A DNA stretch of 64,000 bases from Comamonas thiooxydans (GTDB taxonomy: Bacteria; Pseudomonadota; Gammaproteobacteria; Burkholderiales; Burkholderiaceae_C), in the NCBI RefSeq assembly GCF_000964545.1, contig NZ_BBVD01000011.1:84031-148030 (forward strand), in the 5' to 3' direction. A program made the translations under genes and the position numbers. Positions 10,030 through 19,838 of this stretch are shown here, piece after piece. The notes below the pieces were generated by a model that did not search any database, was not told the origin of the DNA, and saw only the letters and a list, made by a program, of their open reading frames with translations. Within the stretch, counting starts at the first letter, position 1; every line of letters begins with the position of its first letter.

Positions 10030-10284
10030 GTGAGCAATAAAGGTCAACTCCTCCAAGATCCGTTCCTGAACGCACTGCGTCGTGAACATGTGCCGGTCTC
10101 CATCTATCTGGTCAACGGCATCAAGCTGCAGGGCCAAATCGAGTCGTTCGACCAATATGTGGTGCTTTTGCGCAACACTGTGACCCAGATGGTATACAAG
10201 CACGCCATCTCCACCATCGTTCCCGGTCGCGCCGTGAACTTCTCGGCCGCTACTCCGGCTGACAACGACGCCGCTGCTGCCTAA
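10030..10284 (+). CDS. hfq: RNA chaperone Hfq
   Basis: Sm-like hexameric protein that pairs small RNAs with mRNAs. The 84-aa product shows the Sm1 motif [20 protein letters not shown] and the Sm2 motif YKHAIST. The short Ala-rich tail is typical of betaproteobacteria. The start is GTG at 10030 with a CGGAG ribosome-binding site. A GCCGG/CCGGC hairpin lies in the gap to hflX (about 10304-10319). Its presence makes the small-RNA candidates elsewhere in the window testable by Hfq binding. Confidence 0.98.
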   Translation: MSNKGQLLQDPFLNALRREHVPVSIYLVNGIKLQGQIESFDQYVVLLRNTVTQMVYKHAISTIVPGRAVNFSAATPADNDAAAA

Positions 10285-10346
10285 GCTTTCTTGCGTCAAC
10301 GCCCGCCGGCTAGTCCGGCGCGGCTCTTACCCTACGGGACAGGTAT

Positions 10347-11549
10347 TTGAGTTCTGAATCCTTTGAACGTTCCGCGTCTGCGCCAGTGCTGCTGGTAGGC
10401 GTGGATTTTGGTGTTCCCCATTTCGATGACGAGCTGGAAGAGCTGGGCCTGCTGGCACAGACTGCTGGCTTGCAACCCGTGGCGCGCTTGACCTGCAAGC
10501 GCAAAGCTCCCGATCCCGCGTTGTTCGTGGGCAGTGGCAAGGCGGATGAGATCCGCATGCTGGCCCAGATGCACGGCGCCAAGGAAGTCTGGTTCGACCA
10601 GGCTCTGAGCCCGGCGCAGCAGCGCAATCTGGAGCGCCATATCCAGATGCCGGTCAACGACCGGACCATGCTGATCCTGGAAATCTTCGCCCAGCGTGCA
10701 CGCAGCCATGAAGGCAAACTGCAGGTGGAGCTGGCTCGCCTGCAATACATCAGCACGCGCCTGGTGCGCCGCTGGAGTCACCTGGAGCGCCAGGCTGGCG
10801 GTATCGGTGGCCGTGGCGGCCCCGGTGAAAAGCAGATCGAGCTTGACCGCCGCATGATTGACGATGCCATCAAGCGCACCAAGGAGCGCCTTAAAAAGGT
10901 CAAGAAGCAGCGTTCTACGCAGAGGCGTCAGCGCTCGCGTCGTGAAGTTTTCAATATTTCCCTGGTTGGCTATACCAATGCCGGCAAATCCACGCTGTTC
11001 AATGCCATGGTGAAGGCTCGCGCCTATGCCGCAGATCAGCTGTTTGCCACGCTGGATACCACCACCCGGCAGATGTATCTGGCGGAGGCCGAGGAGTCGG
11101 TTTCCCTGTCGGATACCGTCGGTTTTATTCGTGACTTGCCGCACGGTCTGGTGGATGCTTTCCAGGCCACCTTGCAGGAGGCGATTGACGCCGATCTGCT
11201 GCTGCATGTCGTGGATGCATCGAACCCCGGATTCCCCGAACAAATACAACAAGTCCAAAAAGTTCTGGGTGAAATCGGGGCCGATGATGTGCCCCAGATT
11301 CTGGTTTTCAACAAGCTGGATGCCATTGAGCCCGAGCGTCAGCCTGCCCTGCTGCAGGATATGTATGAGCTCGATGGCACGCCGGTGCCGCGTGTGTTTG
11401 TCAGTGCTCGCTCGGGGCAGGGGCTGGCGCAGCTGCGGCAGATGTTGGCTGACCGGGTTTTGCAGGTACGTGAAGAGGCGGCACGCGAAGAAGTCGAGGG
11501 GCAGGACGATACGTACTGGATGTCCCCTGATGACGACGCGCAATACTAG
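10347..11549 (+). CDS. hflX: Ribosome-splitting GTPase HflX
   Basis: GTPase that binds 50S and splits stalled 70S ribosomes under stress. The 400-aa protein has the N-terminal HflX domain with GSGKADEI. A long basic coiled-coil linker follows (around RTKERLKKVKKQRSTQRRQR). The G domain begins with GYTNAGKST near residue 209 and includes DTVGFIRDLP and NKLD. The start is a TTG at 10347 with AGG close upstream. The hfq-hflX-hflK-hflC order matches the classical cluster. Confidence 0.96.
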   Translation: MSSESFERSASAPVLLVGVDFGVPHFDDELEELGLLAQTAGLQPVARLTCKRKAPDPALFVGSGKADEIRMLAQMHGAKEVWFDQALSPAQQRNLERHIQMPVNDRTMLILEIFAQRARSHEGKLQVELARLQYISTRLVRRWSHLERQAGGIGGRGGPGEKQIELDRRMIDDAIKRTKERLKKVKKQRSTQRRQRSRREVFNISLVGYTNAGKSTLFNAMVKARAYAADQLFATLDTTTRQMYLAEAEESVSLSDTVGFIRDLPHGLVDAFQATLQEAIDADLLLHVVDASNPGFPEQIQQVQKVLGEIGADDVPQILVFNKLDAIEPERQPALLQDMYELDGTPVPRVFVSARSGQGLAQLRQMLADRVLQVREEAAREEVEGQDDTYWMSPDDDAQY

Positions 11550-11620
11550 GGGCTTGCGTTCCTATTGGGCACAATGCTTGCCATGGTCCATGTCTTTTTG
11601 AAAACACAGAGACGTCTCGC

Positions 11621-13012
11621 ATGAATTTTTCACAACGCGTCCATCGCCTGGCGGTGCTGCCGCAACGCATTCGCGGGATGTTCAATTTGAACGATCCGCG
11701 CTGGGGTCGTGGCGACAACAACAACGAAGATGGCTCCAAGCCGGACGGCTCGGCACCCGAAGGGGAGCGTCCTCCGATGCCGCCCGCACCCGAGCAGCGA
11801 CCCCGTCCTTCCTCTCCTCAGCAAGGCCAGCCGCCTGATCTGGAAGAGGTGTGGCGTGATCTCAATCGCAAGCTTTCCGGCCTGTTTGGTGGTGGCTCCG
11901 GCAACGGCCGTGGTGTGCCGCCCAGCCGCAGCGGCGGTCAGCCTGGCGAGCCTTTCAACCCCGGCAAAGGAATTTTCCTGATTGCCGGCGTGGCTGTGCT
12001 GATCTGGCTGGGTACGGGCTTTTTCATCGTGCAGGAAGGCCAGCAGGCCGTCATCACGCAGTTCGGCAAGTACAAGAGCACCGTGGGAGCGGGCTTCAAC
12101 TGGCGCCTGCCTTATCCCGTTCAAAAGCATGAGCTGGTCTATGTTTCGCAGATTCGCTCTGCGGAGGTGGGGAGCGACAACATCGTGCGCAGCACGGGGT
12201 TGCGTGAATCGGCAATGCTGACCGAGGACGAGAACATCGTCGAGATCAAGTTTGCCGTGCAGTACCGCCTGAGCGATGCGCGAGCCTGGCTGTTCGAAAG
12301 CCGCAGTCCTTCCGAGGCCGTGATCCAGGTGGCAGAGTCCGCTGTGCGCGAAGTCGTCGGCAAGATGAAGATGGACGCGGCTCTGGCTGAGGAGCGTGAC
12401 CAGATCGCGCCGCGAGTGCGCGATCTGATGCAGTCCATTCTGGATCGCTACAAGGTGGGCGTTGAGGTGGTGGGCATCAATATGCAGCAAGGCGGCGTGC
12501 GGCCGCCCGAGCAGGTGCAGGCCTCGTTTGACGATGTGCTCAAGGCTGGTCAGGAGCGTGAGCGTGCCAAGAATGAGGCCCAGGCTTATGCCAACGATGT
12601 GGTGCCCCGTGCTGCGGGTGCAGCGGCGCGTCTGGGTGAGGAGGCTGCTGCCTACAAGTCCAAGATCGTGGCCCAGGCTCAGGGTGATGCCGGACGCTTC
12701 AGTTCGCTGTATTCCGAGTACCAGAAGGCTCCTCAGGTCACACGTGACCGTCTTTACATCGATGCGATGCAGCAGGTCTACACCAACGTGACCAAGGTTC
12801 TGCTGGAGTCGCGCCAGGGCTCCAATCTGCTGTATCTGCCTCTGGACAAGATCATGCAGAACGTGGGTGGCAGCGCCACTGCTCCCGCTGCGTCGGGTGA
12901 TGCAGCTGCCGGCGGTGCAGCTTCGGCTCCAGCCAACGTACGTGTAGTACCCAATCCCGCCGGTGATGCCCGCAGCCGCGATGCGCGCAGCCGTGACCGT
13001 GACGCACGCTAG
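11621..13012 (+). CDS. hflK: FtsH protease modulator HflK
   Basis: Membrane SPFH/Band 7 protein that forms the HflKC cage around FtsH. The 463-aa protein has a Pro/Gly-rich cytoplasmic N-terminus, longer than in E. coli. One membrane segment lies near residues 113-133 (GIFLIAGVAVLIWLGTGFF). The Band 7 domain and a long helical region (QERERAKNEAQAYANDVV) follow. The C-terminus is Ala-rich and ends in repeated SRDARSRDRDAR. It is followed 11 nt later by hflC. Confidence 0.96.
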   Translation: MNFSQRVHRLAVLPQRIRGMFNLNDPRWGRGDNNNEDGSKPDGSAPEGERPPMPPAPEQRPRPSSPQQGQPPDLEEVWRDLNRKLSGLFGGGSGNGRGVPPSRSGGQPGEPFNPGKGIFLIAGVAVLIWLGTGFFIVQEGQQAVITQFGKYKSTVGAGFNWRLPYPVQKHELVYVSQIRSAEVGSDNIVRSTGLRESAMLTEDENIVEIKFAVQYRLSDARAWLFESRSPSEAVIQVAESAVREVVGKMKMDAALAEERDQIAPRVRDLMQSILDRYKVGVEVVGINMQQGGVRPPEQVQASFDDVLKAGQERERAKNEAQAYANDVVPRAAGAAARLGEEAAAYKSKIVAQAQGDAGRFSSLYSEYQKAPQVTRDRLYIDAMQQVYTNVTKVLLESRQGSNLLYLPLDKIMQNVGGSATAPAASGDAAAGGAASAPANVRVVPNPAGDARSRDARSRDRDAR

Positions 13013-13023
13013 GAGAGAATGCA

Positions 13024-13914
13024 GTGAATCGAATCGGATTTTTTGTCACCAGCATTCTCGTGGTGCTGGCCTTGCTGAGCTCGACCCTGTTTGTCGTGGA
13101 TCAGCGTCAGTTCGGTGTGGTCTATGCGCTGGGTCAGATCAAGGAAGTGATCACCGAGCCCGGGCTTAACTTCAAGCTGCCGCCACCGCTGCAGAACGTG
13201 CGTTACATCGACAAGCGTCTGCTGACGCTCGACAGCACCGATACCGAGCCCATGCTCACGGCTGAAAAGCAGCGCGTGGTCATCGACTGGTATGTGCGCT
13301 GGCGCATCTCCGAGCCTTCGGAATACATCCGTAACGTGGGTCTGGATGAATCTGCCGGTGCCATGCAGCTCAACCGCGTGGTGCGCAATGCCTTTCAGGA
13401 AGAGATCAACCGCCGTACCGTGCGTGAGCTGCTGTCTTCCAAGCGTGAAACGCTGATGGCCGACGTCAAGCGTGAAGTGCTGGAAACCGTGCGCGGCTCC
13501 AAGCCCTGGGGTGTCGACATCGTCGATGTGCGCATCACTCGCGTGGACTATGCCGAGACCATCACCGAGTCCGTCTATCGCCGTATGGAGGCCGAACGCA
13601 AGCGCGTGGCCAACGAGCTGCGCTCCACAGGCGCGGCGGAGGGGGAAAAGATTCGCGCCGAGGCCGACCGTCAACGTGACATCACCATTGCCAATGCCTA
13701 CCGCGATGCACAGAAGATCAAGGGTGAGGGCGATGCTGAAGCGGCACGGGTCTACGCAGAAGCCTTTGGCAAGGATCCGCAGTTTGCGCAGTTCTATCGC
13801 AGTCTGGATGCTTACAAGGAGAGCTTCTCCAAGAAGAGCGATGTGCTGGTGTTAGATCCTTCGCAAAGCGACTTCTTCAAGGCTTATCGCAGTGGCGGCT
13901 CCGCTGGCAAATAG
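13024..13914 (+). CDS. hflC: FtsH protease modulator HflC
   Basis: Partner of HflK in the HflKC-FtsH complex. The 296-aa protein has an N-terminal membrane anchor (IGFFVTSILVVLALLSSTLFVV) and a Band 7 domain. A helical stretch (EAERKRVANELRSTGAAEGE) and the conserved SLDAYKESF segment near the end are also present. GTG 13024 is preceded by AGGAGAG overlapping the hflK stop. Length is close to the E. coli protein. Confidence 0.96.
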   Translation: MNRIGFFVTSILVVLALLSSTLFVVDQRQFGVVYALGQIKEVITEPGLNFKLPPPLQNVRYIDKRLLTLDSTDTEPMLTAEKQRVVIDWYVRWRISEPSEYIRNVGLDESAGAMQLNRVVRNAFQEEINRRTVRELLSSKRETLMADVKREVLETVRGSKPWGVDIVDVRITRVDYAETITESVYRRMEAERKRVANELRSTGAAEGEKIRAEADRQRDITIANAYRDAQKIKGEGDAEAARVYAEAFGKDPQFAQFYRSLDAYKESFSKKSDVLVLDPSQSDFFKAYRSGGSAGK

Positions 13915-13922
13915 GCCTTGGC

Positions 13923-13999
13923 TTGCGCAAATTCGGATCAGGCATGGTGTTTTGCCGATAGAAATGCCTGTTGTGCATCCTTGTTTGCGCAAGTTCGGA
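13923..13999 (+). repeat. Direct repeat pair TTGCGCAA-TTCGGA flanking an inverted repeat
   Basis: TTGCGCAAATTCGGA (13923-13937) recurs as TTGCGCAAGTTCGGA (13985-13999), differing at one base. Between them CAGGCAT (about 13939-13945) and ATGCCTG (about 13964-13970) form a 7-bp inverted repeat. Each TTGCGCAA core is itself a palindrome. The arrangement looks like a regulatory or small mobile element; no function is recognised. Confidence 0.45.
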
Positions 14000-14021
14000 A
14001 AGCTCTGACAACGATACAAGC

Positions 14022-14044
14022 AATGGCCCCTTGAGGGCCATTTT
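14022..14044 (+). terminator. Intrinsic terminator after hflC
   Basis: AATGGCCC (14022-14029) pairs with GGGCCATT (14035-14042), with a 5-base loop and a short T run at 14041-14044. It lies just before the ribosome-binding site of the DUF2065 gene. Confidence 0.6.
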
Positions 14045-14060
14045 CTATTGGGAGATGGCA

Positions 14061-14249
14061 ATGGACTGGTGGGAGATCCTGGGACTGGCGATCGCCATGT
14101 TGCTGGTGCTGGAGGGGCTGCTGCCCCTGTTCGCGCCCGGGCTGTGGCGCCAGCTGTTTTCCCAGTTGCTGCAACTCAGGGATGGGCAGCTGCGCTTTTG
14201 CGGATTGCTCTGTATCGCAGCAGGCGCCATCATGCTGGTGCTGCTTTAA
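14061..14249 (+). CDS. DUF2065 small membrane protein
   Basis: A 62-aa protein with two hydrophobic segments (LGLAIAMLLVLEGLLPLF and LLCIAAGAIMLVLL) around a short loop. Residues MDWWEILGLAIAM and the FAPGLWR motif match my memory of DUF2065 (YjeT) proteins. These are found between hflC and purA/hisZ in many proteobacteria. The ATG at 14061 is preceded by GGGAG with 6-nt spacing; ATG 14055 is less likely. Function is unknown. Confidence 0.85.
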   Translation: MDWWEILGLAIAMLLVLEGLLPLFAPGLWRQLFSQLLQLRDGQLRFCGLLCIAAGAIMLVLL

Positions 14250-14342
14250 ATACTGCCGATACTGGCTAGGCCTTAGCGGTCAAATTGGGCAGGGCTGGCA
14301 AAGCCGGTAGAATCGCATTTTTAACAGCCTCCCCATTTCTCC

Positions 14343-15491
14343 ATGTCTGCTTGGGTCCTGCCGGATCACATTGCCGATGTTTTGCCCTCCGAGGCACGGC
14401 ACATCGAAGAATTGCGTCGAGGATTGCTCGATACTGCGCGCAGCTATGGCTATGAGCTTGTCATGCCACCCATGCTGGAGTATCTGGAGTCCTTGCTGAC
14501 GGGTACAGGCGAAGCTCTTGCCCTTCAAACCTCCAAACTGATTGACCAGCTCTCCGGTCGCACCATGGGCCTGCGTGCAGACATGACGCAGCAGGTGGCA
14601 CGCATTGATGCACATTTGCTCAATCGCAAGGGCGTAACCCGTCTGTGCTACTGCGGTCCTGTCGTTCATGCGCGCCCCGATCGTCCGCGTGCCACGCGTG
14701 AGCCGTTCCAGTTCGGTGCTGAAATCTACGGCCATGAAGGCCTGGAAGCCGACCTCGAAGCCCTGCATCTGGCTCTCGACTGCCTCAAGGGAGCGGGCGT
14801 CAAGGACGTCATCGTGGATCTGGCCGATGTGCGCATTGTGCGCAGCCTGCTGGCTGGCGTGATGGTGGACGAGCAGGTGCTGCGTGGCGTGCATGCGGCC
14901 CTGGCCTCCAAGGATGCAACCGAGCTGGCTCAGCTGACCCGCGATTTCCCCGAAGCCTCGCGTGAAGGCCTGATGGCGCTGCTGCAGTTGTACGGCGGCA
15001 TGGAAGTGCTCGATCAAGCTGAAAAGCTGCTGGAGCGCACTGCCGGCGTGCGCAATGTGCTGTCACATTTGCGCTGGCTGGTGCAGCATCTGGATGGCGT
15101 CAAGGTCAGCTTCGACCTGGCCGACCTGCGTGGCTACTCCTACTACAGCGGCACGCGCTTTGCGATCTATGTGCCCGGTGGCAGCGATGCCCTGGTGCGC
15201 GGTGGCCGTTACGACGAAGTCGGTGCAGTGTTCGGGCGCAATCGTCCCGCTGCCGGCTTCAGTCTCGATATCAAACAACTGGTGGCTGTCGTGCCCGAGC
15301 GTCCGCTCAAGGCTGCCATTCGCGCCCCCTGGGGTGATGACGCGCAAGTGGCTGCCGCCATTGCCGCATTGCGCCAGCAGGGCGAGACGGTGGTCTGCGT
15401 GCTGCCAGGGCATGAAAGCGAAGTGGATGAGTTCCACTGCGACCGTGAGCTTGCCAATGTCGGCGGGCAATGGGTCGTGCAAGCCATTTAA
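14343..15491 (+). CDS. hisZ: ATP phosphoribosyltransferase regulatory subunit HisZ
   Basis: Paralogue of histidyl-tRNA synthetase that lacks tRNA charging. It forms an octamer with short-form HisG to allow the first step of histidine synthesis and its feedback control. The 382-aa protein starts [20 protein letters not shown]. It keeps class II fold segments (for example [14 protein letters not shown] and [14 protein letters not shown]). It lacks the C-terminal anticodon-binding domain seen in HisS (5348). The neighbour purA also matches other Burkholderiales. Confidence 0.95.
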   Translation: MSAWVLPDHIADVLPSEARHIEELRRGLLDTARSYGYELVMPPMLEYLESLLTGTGEALALQTSKLIDQLSGRTMGLRADMTQQVARIDAHLLNRKGVTRLCYCGPVVHARPDRPRATREPFQFGAEIYGHEGLEADLEALHLALDCLKGAGVKDVIVDLADVRIVRSLLAGVMVDEQVLRGVHAALASKDATELAQLTRDFPEASREGLMALLQLYGGMEVLDQAEKLLERTAGVRNVLSHLRWLVQHLDGVKVSFDLADLRGYSYYSGTRFAIYVPGGSDALVRGGRYDEVGAVFGRNRPAAGFSLDIKQLVAVVPERPLKAAIRAPWGDDAQVAAAIAALRQQGETVVCVLPGHESEVDEFHCDRELANVGGQWVVQAI

Positions 15492-15504
15492 GGCATTTGA
15501 CTAA

Positions 15505-16905
<1,401 letters not shown>

Positions 16906-16945
16906 TCGGTCCGGGTTTTACTGAACTTTCAAAGGAACTGTGCCC

Positions 16946-17470
16946 ATGCTGACAGAAGACGGTAAGCACCTGTATGTGAGCTACGACGAGTACCACGGTC
17001 TCATCGAAAAGCTCGCCATCAAGATCCACCAGTCCGGCTGGGAATTCGACACCATCCTGTGCCTGGCACGCGGTGGTCTGCGTCCCGGCGACATCCTGAG
17101 CCGCATTTTCGACAAGCCCCTGGCCATCATGTCCACCAGCTCCTACCGCGCCGAAGCCGGCACGGTGCAGGGCCATCTGGACATCGGCCGTTTCATCGCC
17201 ACGCCCAAGGGCGACATTTCCGGCCGCGTGCTGCTGGTGGACGATCTGGCGGACTCGGGCGCCACGCTCAAGGCCGTGATCGCCATGCTCAAGACCAACT
17301 ACGCACCTATTACGGAGCTGCGCAGCGCCGTGATCTGGACCAAGGGCGTGTCGACCTTCGAGCCTGACTATTCGGTGGACTTCCTGGCCACCAACCCCTG
17401 GATTCACCAGCCTTTCGAAGGCTATGACACGCTGAATCCCGAAAAGCTGGCGGAGAAGTGGAAGGTCTGA
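16946..17470 (+). CDS. Type I phosphoribosyltransferase family protein
   Basis: The 174-aa protein carries the PRPP-binding motif VLLVDDLADSGATL at about residues 95-108 and the PRTase-fold segment LCLARGGLRPGDILSR. Substrate cannot be assigned; xanthine/guanine or hypoxanthine salvage is a reasonable guess given purA 40 nt upstream. The ATG at 16946 follows AAAGGA at a good distance; a GTG at 16940 would be too close. A strong terminator follows, closing the hisZ-purA-PRTase unit. Confidence 0.88.
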   Translation: MLTEDGKHLYVSYDEYHGLIEKLAIKIHQSGWEFDTILCLARGGLRPGDILSRIFDKPLAIMSTSSYRAEAGTVQGHLDIGRFIATPKGDISGRVLLVDDLADSGATLKAVIAMLKTNYAPITELRSAVIWTKGVSTFEPDYSVDFLATNPWIHQPFEGYDTLNPEKLAEKWKV

Positions 17471-17491
17471 GGACCCGTCACCGACGTTGGC

Positions 17492-17521
17492 AAAGGAGCC
17501 CTTTTGGGGCTCCTTTTTTTA
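17492..17521 (+). terminator. Intrinsic terminator after the phosphoribosyltransferase gene
   Basis: AAAGGAGCCC pairs with GGGCTCCTTT around a short T-rich loop, followed by a run of seven or more T. A textbook rho-independent terminator that closes the hisZ-purA transcription unit. Confidence 0.9.
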
Positions 17522-17609
17522 TAGAGCAATGATGTTCATCAATGGATGAGCGTCATGTGCCTTTATTCCAACGGTTTCAAGCTTTTTTAAGGCTGTACCG
17601 TAATAAAAG

Positions 17610-17633
17610 CAGGAGCTAGCTGCTCCTGTTTTT
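17610..17633 (+). terminator. Second intrinsic terminator with no gene before it
   Basis: CAGGAGC (17610-17616) pairs with GCTCCTG (17622-17628) around TAGCT, followed by five T. It is about 90 bases past the previous terminator, with no coding sequence between. It may be a backup terminator or the 3' end of a short RNA. The remaining bases to 17750 show no gene. Confidence 0.7.
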
Positions 17634-17750
17634 GAATTGTTGTCATGATGCGGCCTGCGCCGATCAGGCAAGCTTGGCGCGGCATTTCAACAAGCTTTGT
17701 AAACCAGAAGGCTTGTGTTGGCAGCGGCTGCATTGACGCAGCTACACTGC

Positions 17751-18917
17751 ATGGATTCTGAGAAGGTGGTGGTTGTGGGACGTCTTTCTATTGGGCGCAC
17801 TGGCGCTGCTGTGGCATTGGTCGTGGGCGTGGGCGCTGCGGCATGGTTGGGGGCTTCGGCCTTGCCCGGTTTCAAGTCTGCCAAGGCAGCCGCACCGGCG
17901 GTCCCTGCCGCTCCTGTGGTCGCGCCCGCGGCGGCGGTTGCAACCGGTGCACCTTTGCCGCCAGCTGCTGTCAAGCCGGCACAGGCAGCGCGTGCCGTGC
18001 AAGGCCCGACGCCCATCTTTGTGCTCAATTCCCTGGATGCATCCATCAGCGTGATCGATCCGCAGACCTGGAAGGAGCAGTCGCGCATTCCCACGGGCAA
18101 GGAGCCTCACCACCTGTATCTGACGCCAGACGAGAAATCACTGGTGGTGGCCAATGCGCTGGGCGATTCGCTGACTCTGGTGGATCCGCGCACGGGTGCC
18201 GTGCAGCGCGTGATCCGCGATATCGTGGACCCATACCACCTGCGCTTTTCGCCGGACATGAAGTGGTTTGTCACGGCTGCCAACCGCCTCAACCACATCG
18301 ATTTCTACCGCTGGGATGCGGCCACGCAGACGCCGACGCTGGTCAAGCGCGTCTCCACCGGCAAGACGCCCAGCCATTTGTTCATCGACGCGCAGAGCAA
18401 GACGCTGTACTCCACTATGCAGGACAGCGACGCCCTGGTGGCCATCGATATCGCCACCCAGACCATCAAGGCCCGAGTGCCCACCGGCCCCATGCCTGCG
18501 GACGTCTATGGCAGCCCTGATGGCAAAAAGCTGTTTGTCGGCCTGACGGGCGGCGATGGTGTCGAAGTGTTCGACATCACCGGTCCCGAACCACGCAGCC
18601 TGGGTCAGATCAAGACGGCAGCCGGCGCCCATGCCTTCCGCGCCGCCGGCGATGACCGCCATCTGTACGTGAGCAATCGCGTGGCCAATACCATCAGCAA
18701 GATCGATATGCTCAGCAGCCAGGTCGTTGCCAATTACCCGGCGCCTGGCGGCCCCGACTGCATGGATGTCTCGGCCGACGGCCGCTACATCTTCGTGGCC
18801 TCGCGCTGGGCCCGCAAGCTGTCGGTGATCGACACGGTGGAGAAGAAGGTGGTCAATCAGGTCAATGTGGGCAAGTCGCCTCACGGTGTCTGGACGCTGT
18901 CCCACGCTGCGCGCTAA
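17751..18917 (+). CDS. YncE-like beta-propeller (YVTN repeat) protein
   Basis: The 388-aa product has an N-terminal membrane anchor or signal (GAAVALVVGVGAAAWLGASA). A Pro/Ala-rich linker follows, then repeated propeller blades with phrases like NSLDASISVIDPQTWKEQ, NALGDSLTLVDPRTG and SNRVANTISKIDML. It is likely periplasmic or outer-facing. No catalytic residues are recognised. ATG 17751 lacks a clear ribosome-binding site, while GTG 17775 has AAGGTGG just upstream, so the shorter start is possible. The next gene, a deacetylase-like protein, is 72 bases downstream. Confidence 0.8.
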   Translation: MDSEKVVVVGRLSIGRTGAAVALVVGVGAAAWLGASALPGFKSAKAAAPAVPAAPVVAPAAAVATGAPLPPAAVKPAQAARAVQGPTPIFVLNSLDASISVIDPQTWKEQSRIPTGKEPHHLYLTPDEKSLVVANALGDSLTLVDPRTGAVQRVIRDIVDPYHLRFSPDMKWFVTAANRLNHIDFYRWDAATQTPTLVKRVSTGKTPSHLFIDAQSKTLYSTMQDSDALVAIDIATQTIKARVPTGPMPADVYGSPDGKKLFVGLTGGDGVEVFDITGPEPRSLGQIKTAAGAHAFRAAGDDRHLYVSNRVANTISKIDMLSSQVVANYPAPGGPDCMDVSADGRYIFVASRWARKLSVIDTVEKKVVNQVNVGKSPHGVWTLSHAAR

Positions 18918-18989
18918 GGTGCTTGTCCCTGCTGTATCGAAACGGCAGGGATGGCTTGGTCTCCGTGTTGACCACCTCAAGGAGGGTGG

Positions 18990-19817
18990 ATGCAAAGACG
19001 TTGTTTCATGCTCGGCTCGCTGGTCGGCGGCCTGCCTGCCGTCCCAGCCTTTGCTGCCGAAGCTGCAAGGAAGATGGCTTCAGGCGCTTGCTCCAAGGCG
19101 GTCTACCTGACCTTCGACACCGGGCATATGGGCATAGCCCAGCTTGTCGCCCAGGTTCTGCAAAAGCACAAGGTGCCCGTCACATTTTTTGCGGCCAATG
19201 AGGCCACGAAGGAGGGGGGCAGCAGTCTGAGCGACTTCTGGGCGCCCTGGTGGAAGGCGCGTGCCGACGAAGGTCACCAGTTCGCATCCCATACCTTCGA
19301 CCATATGTACTGGCTGGCCGATATCCGCGACAAGGCCACGGGCCAGGTCACGCACTTCAAGGTCAAGCCATCGGCCGGGCCCAGAGCCGGTCAGAGCTAT
19401 GTGGTGTCTGCCGATGAGTACCGCCAGGAGATTGCCCGCTCCGCTCAGAGGCTGGCGCAGATCACGGGTCGCAAGACCTTGCCGCTGTATCGTGCGCCGG
19501 GCGGCAAGACATCGCCAGCGCTGATTGCCGCAGCGCAGCAGGGCGGCTTTCAGCATGTGGGCTGGGCGCCGGCAGGCTTTCTGGGCGACGAGTTGCCCAG
19601 CGACAGGTATCCCAATGAACGCTTGCTGGCCCAGGCACTCAAAAGCATAGGCGGCGGCGATATCTTGCTGGCCCACCTCGGCATCTGGTCGCGCCAGGAC
19701 CCCTGGGCCCCGGCGGTGCTGGAGCCGCTGATCGTCGGTCTGCTGGATAAGGGTTTTTGCTTTCGTACGCTGGCCGAGCATCCGGCGTACCAGGGCTGGA
19801 TTGCGCAGCACCGCTGA
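18990..19817 (+). CDS. NodB-like polysaccharide deacetylase family protein with altered metal motif
   Basis: The 275-aa exported protein begins with a signal peptide (RCFMLGSLVGGLPAVPAFA). NodB motif 1 is normally TFDDG; here it is TFDTG (Asp43 kept, Thr44 in place of the metal-ligand Asp). Motif 2, H101-T-F-D-H105, is intact. Motif 3-like YRAPGGKTSP and the final Leu-x-His motif (LLAHLGIW) are present. It may deacetylate or hydrolyse a cell-wall or exopolysaccharide substrate, or have altered metal use. A perfect AAGGAGG lies before the ATG. Confidence 0.85.
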   Translation: MQRRCFMLGSLVGGLPAVPAFAAEAARKMASGACSKAVYLTFDTGHMGIAQLVAQVLQKHKVPVTFFAANEATKEGGSSLSDFWAPWWKARADEGHQFASHTFDHMYWLADIRDKATGQVTHFKVKPSAGPRAGQSYVVSADEYRQEIARSAQRLAQITGRKTLPLYRAPGGKTSPALIAAAQQGGFQHVGWAPAGFLGDELPSDRYPNERLLAQALKSIGGGDILLAHLGIWSRQDPWAPAVLEPLIVGLLDKGFCFRTLAEHPAYQGWIAQHR

Positions 19818-19838
19818 GTGCGGCAAGAGGAGTGAGTT

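Noticed and set aside
7301..10075. 924-codon minus-strand open frame over bamB and der
   Set aside because: Complete overlap with two well-supported genes and the biased composition of an antisense frame. Frames over ispG, hisS, purA and DUF349 were rejected for the same reason.
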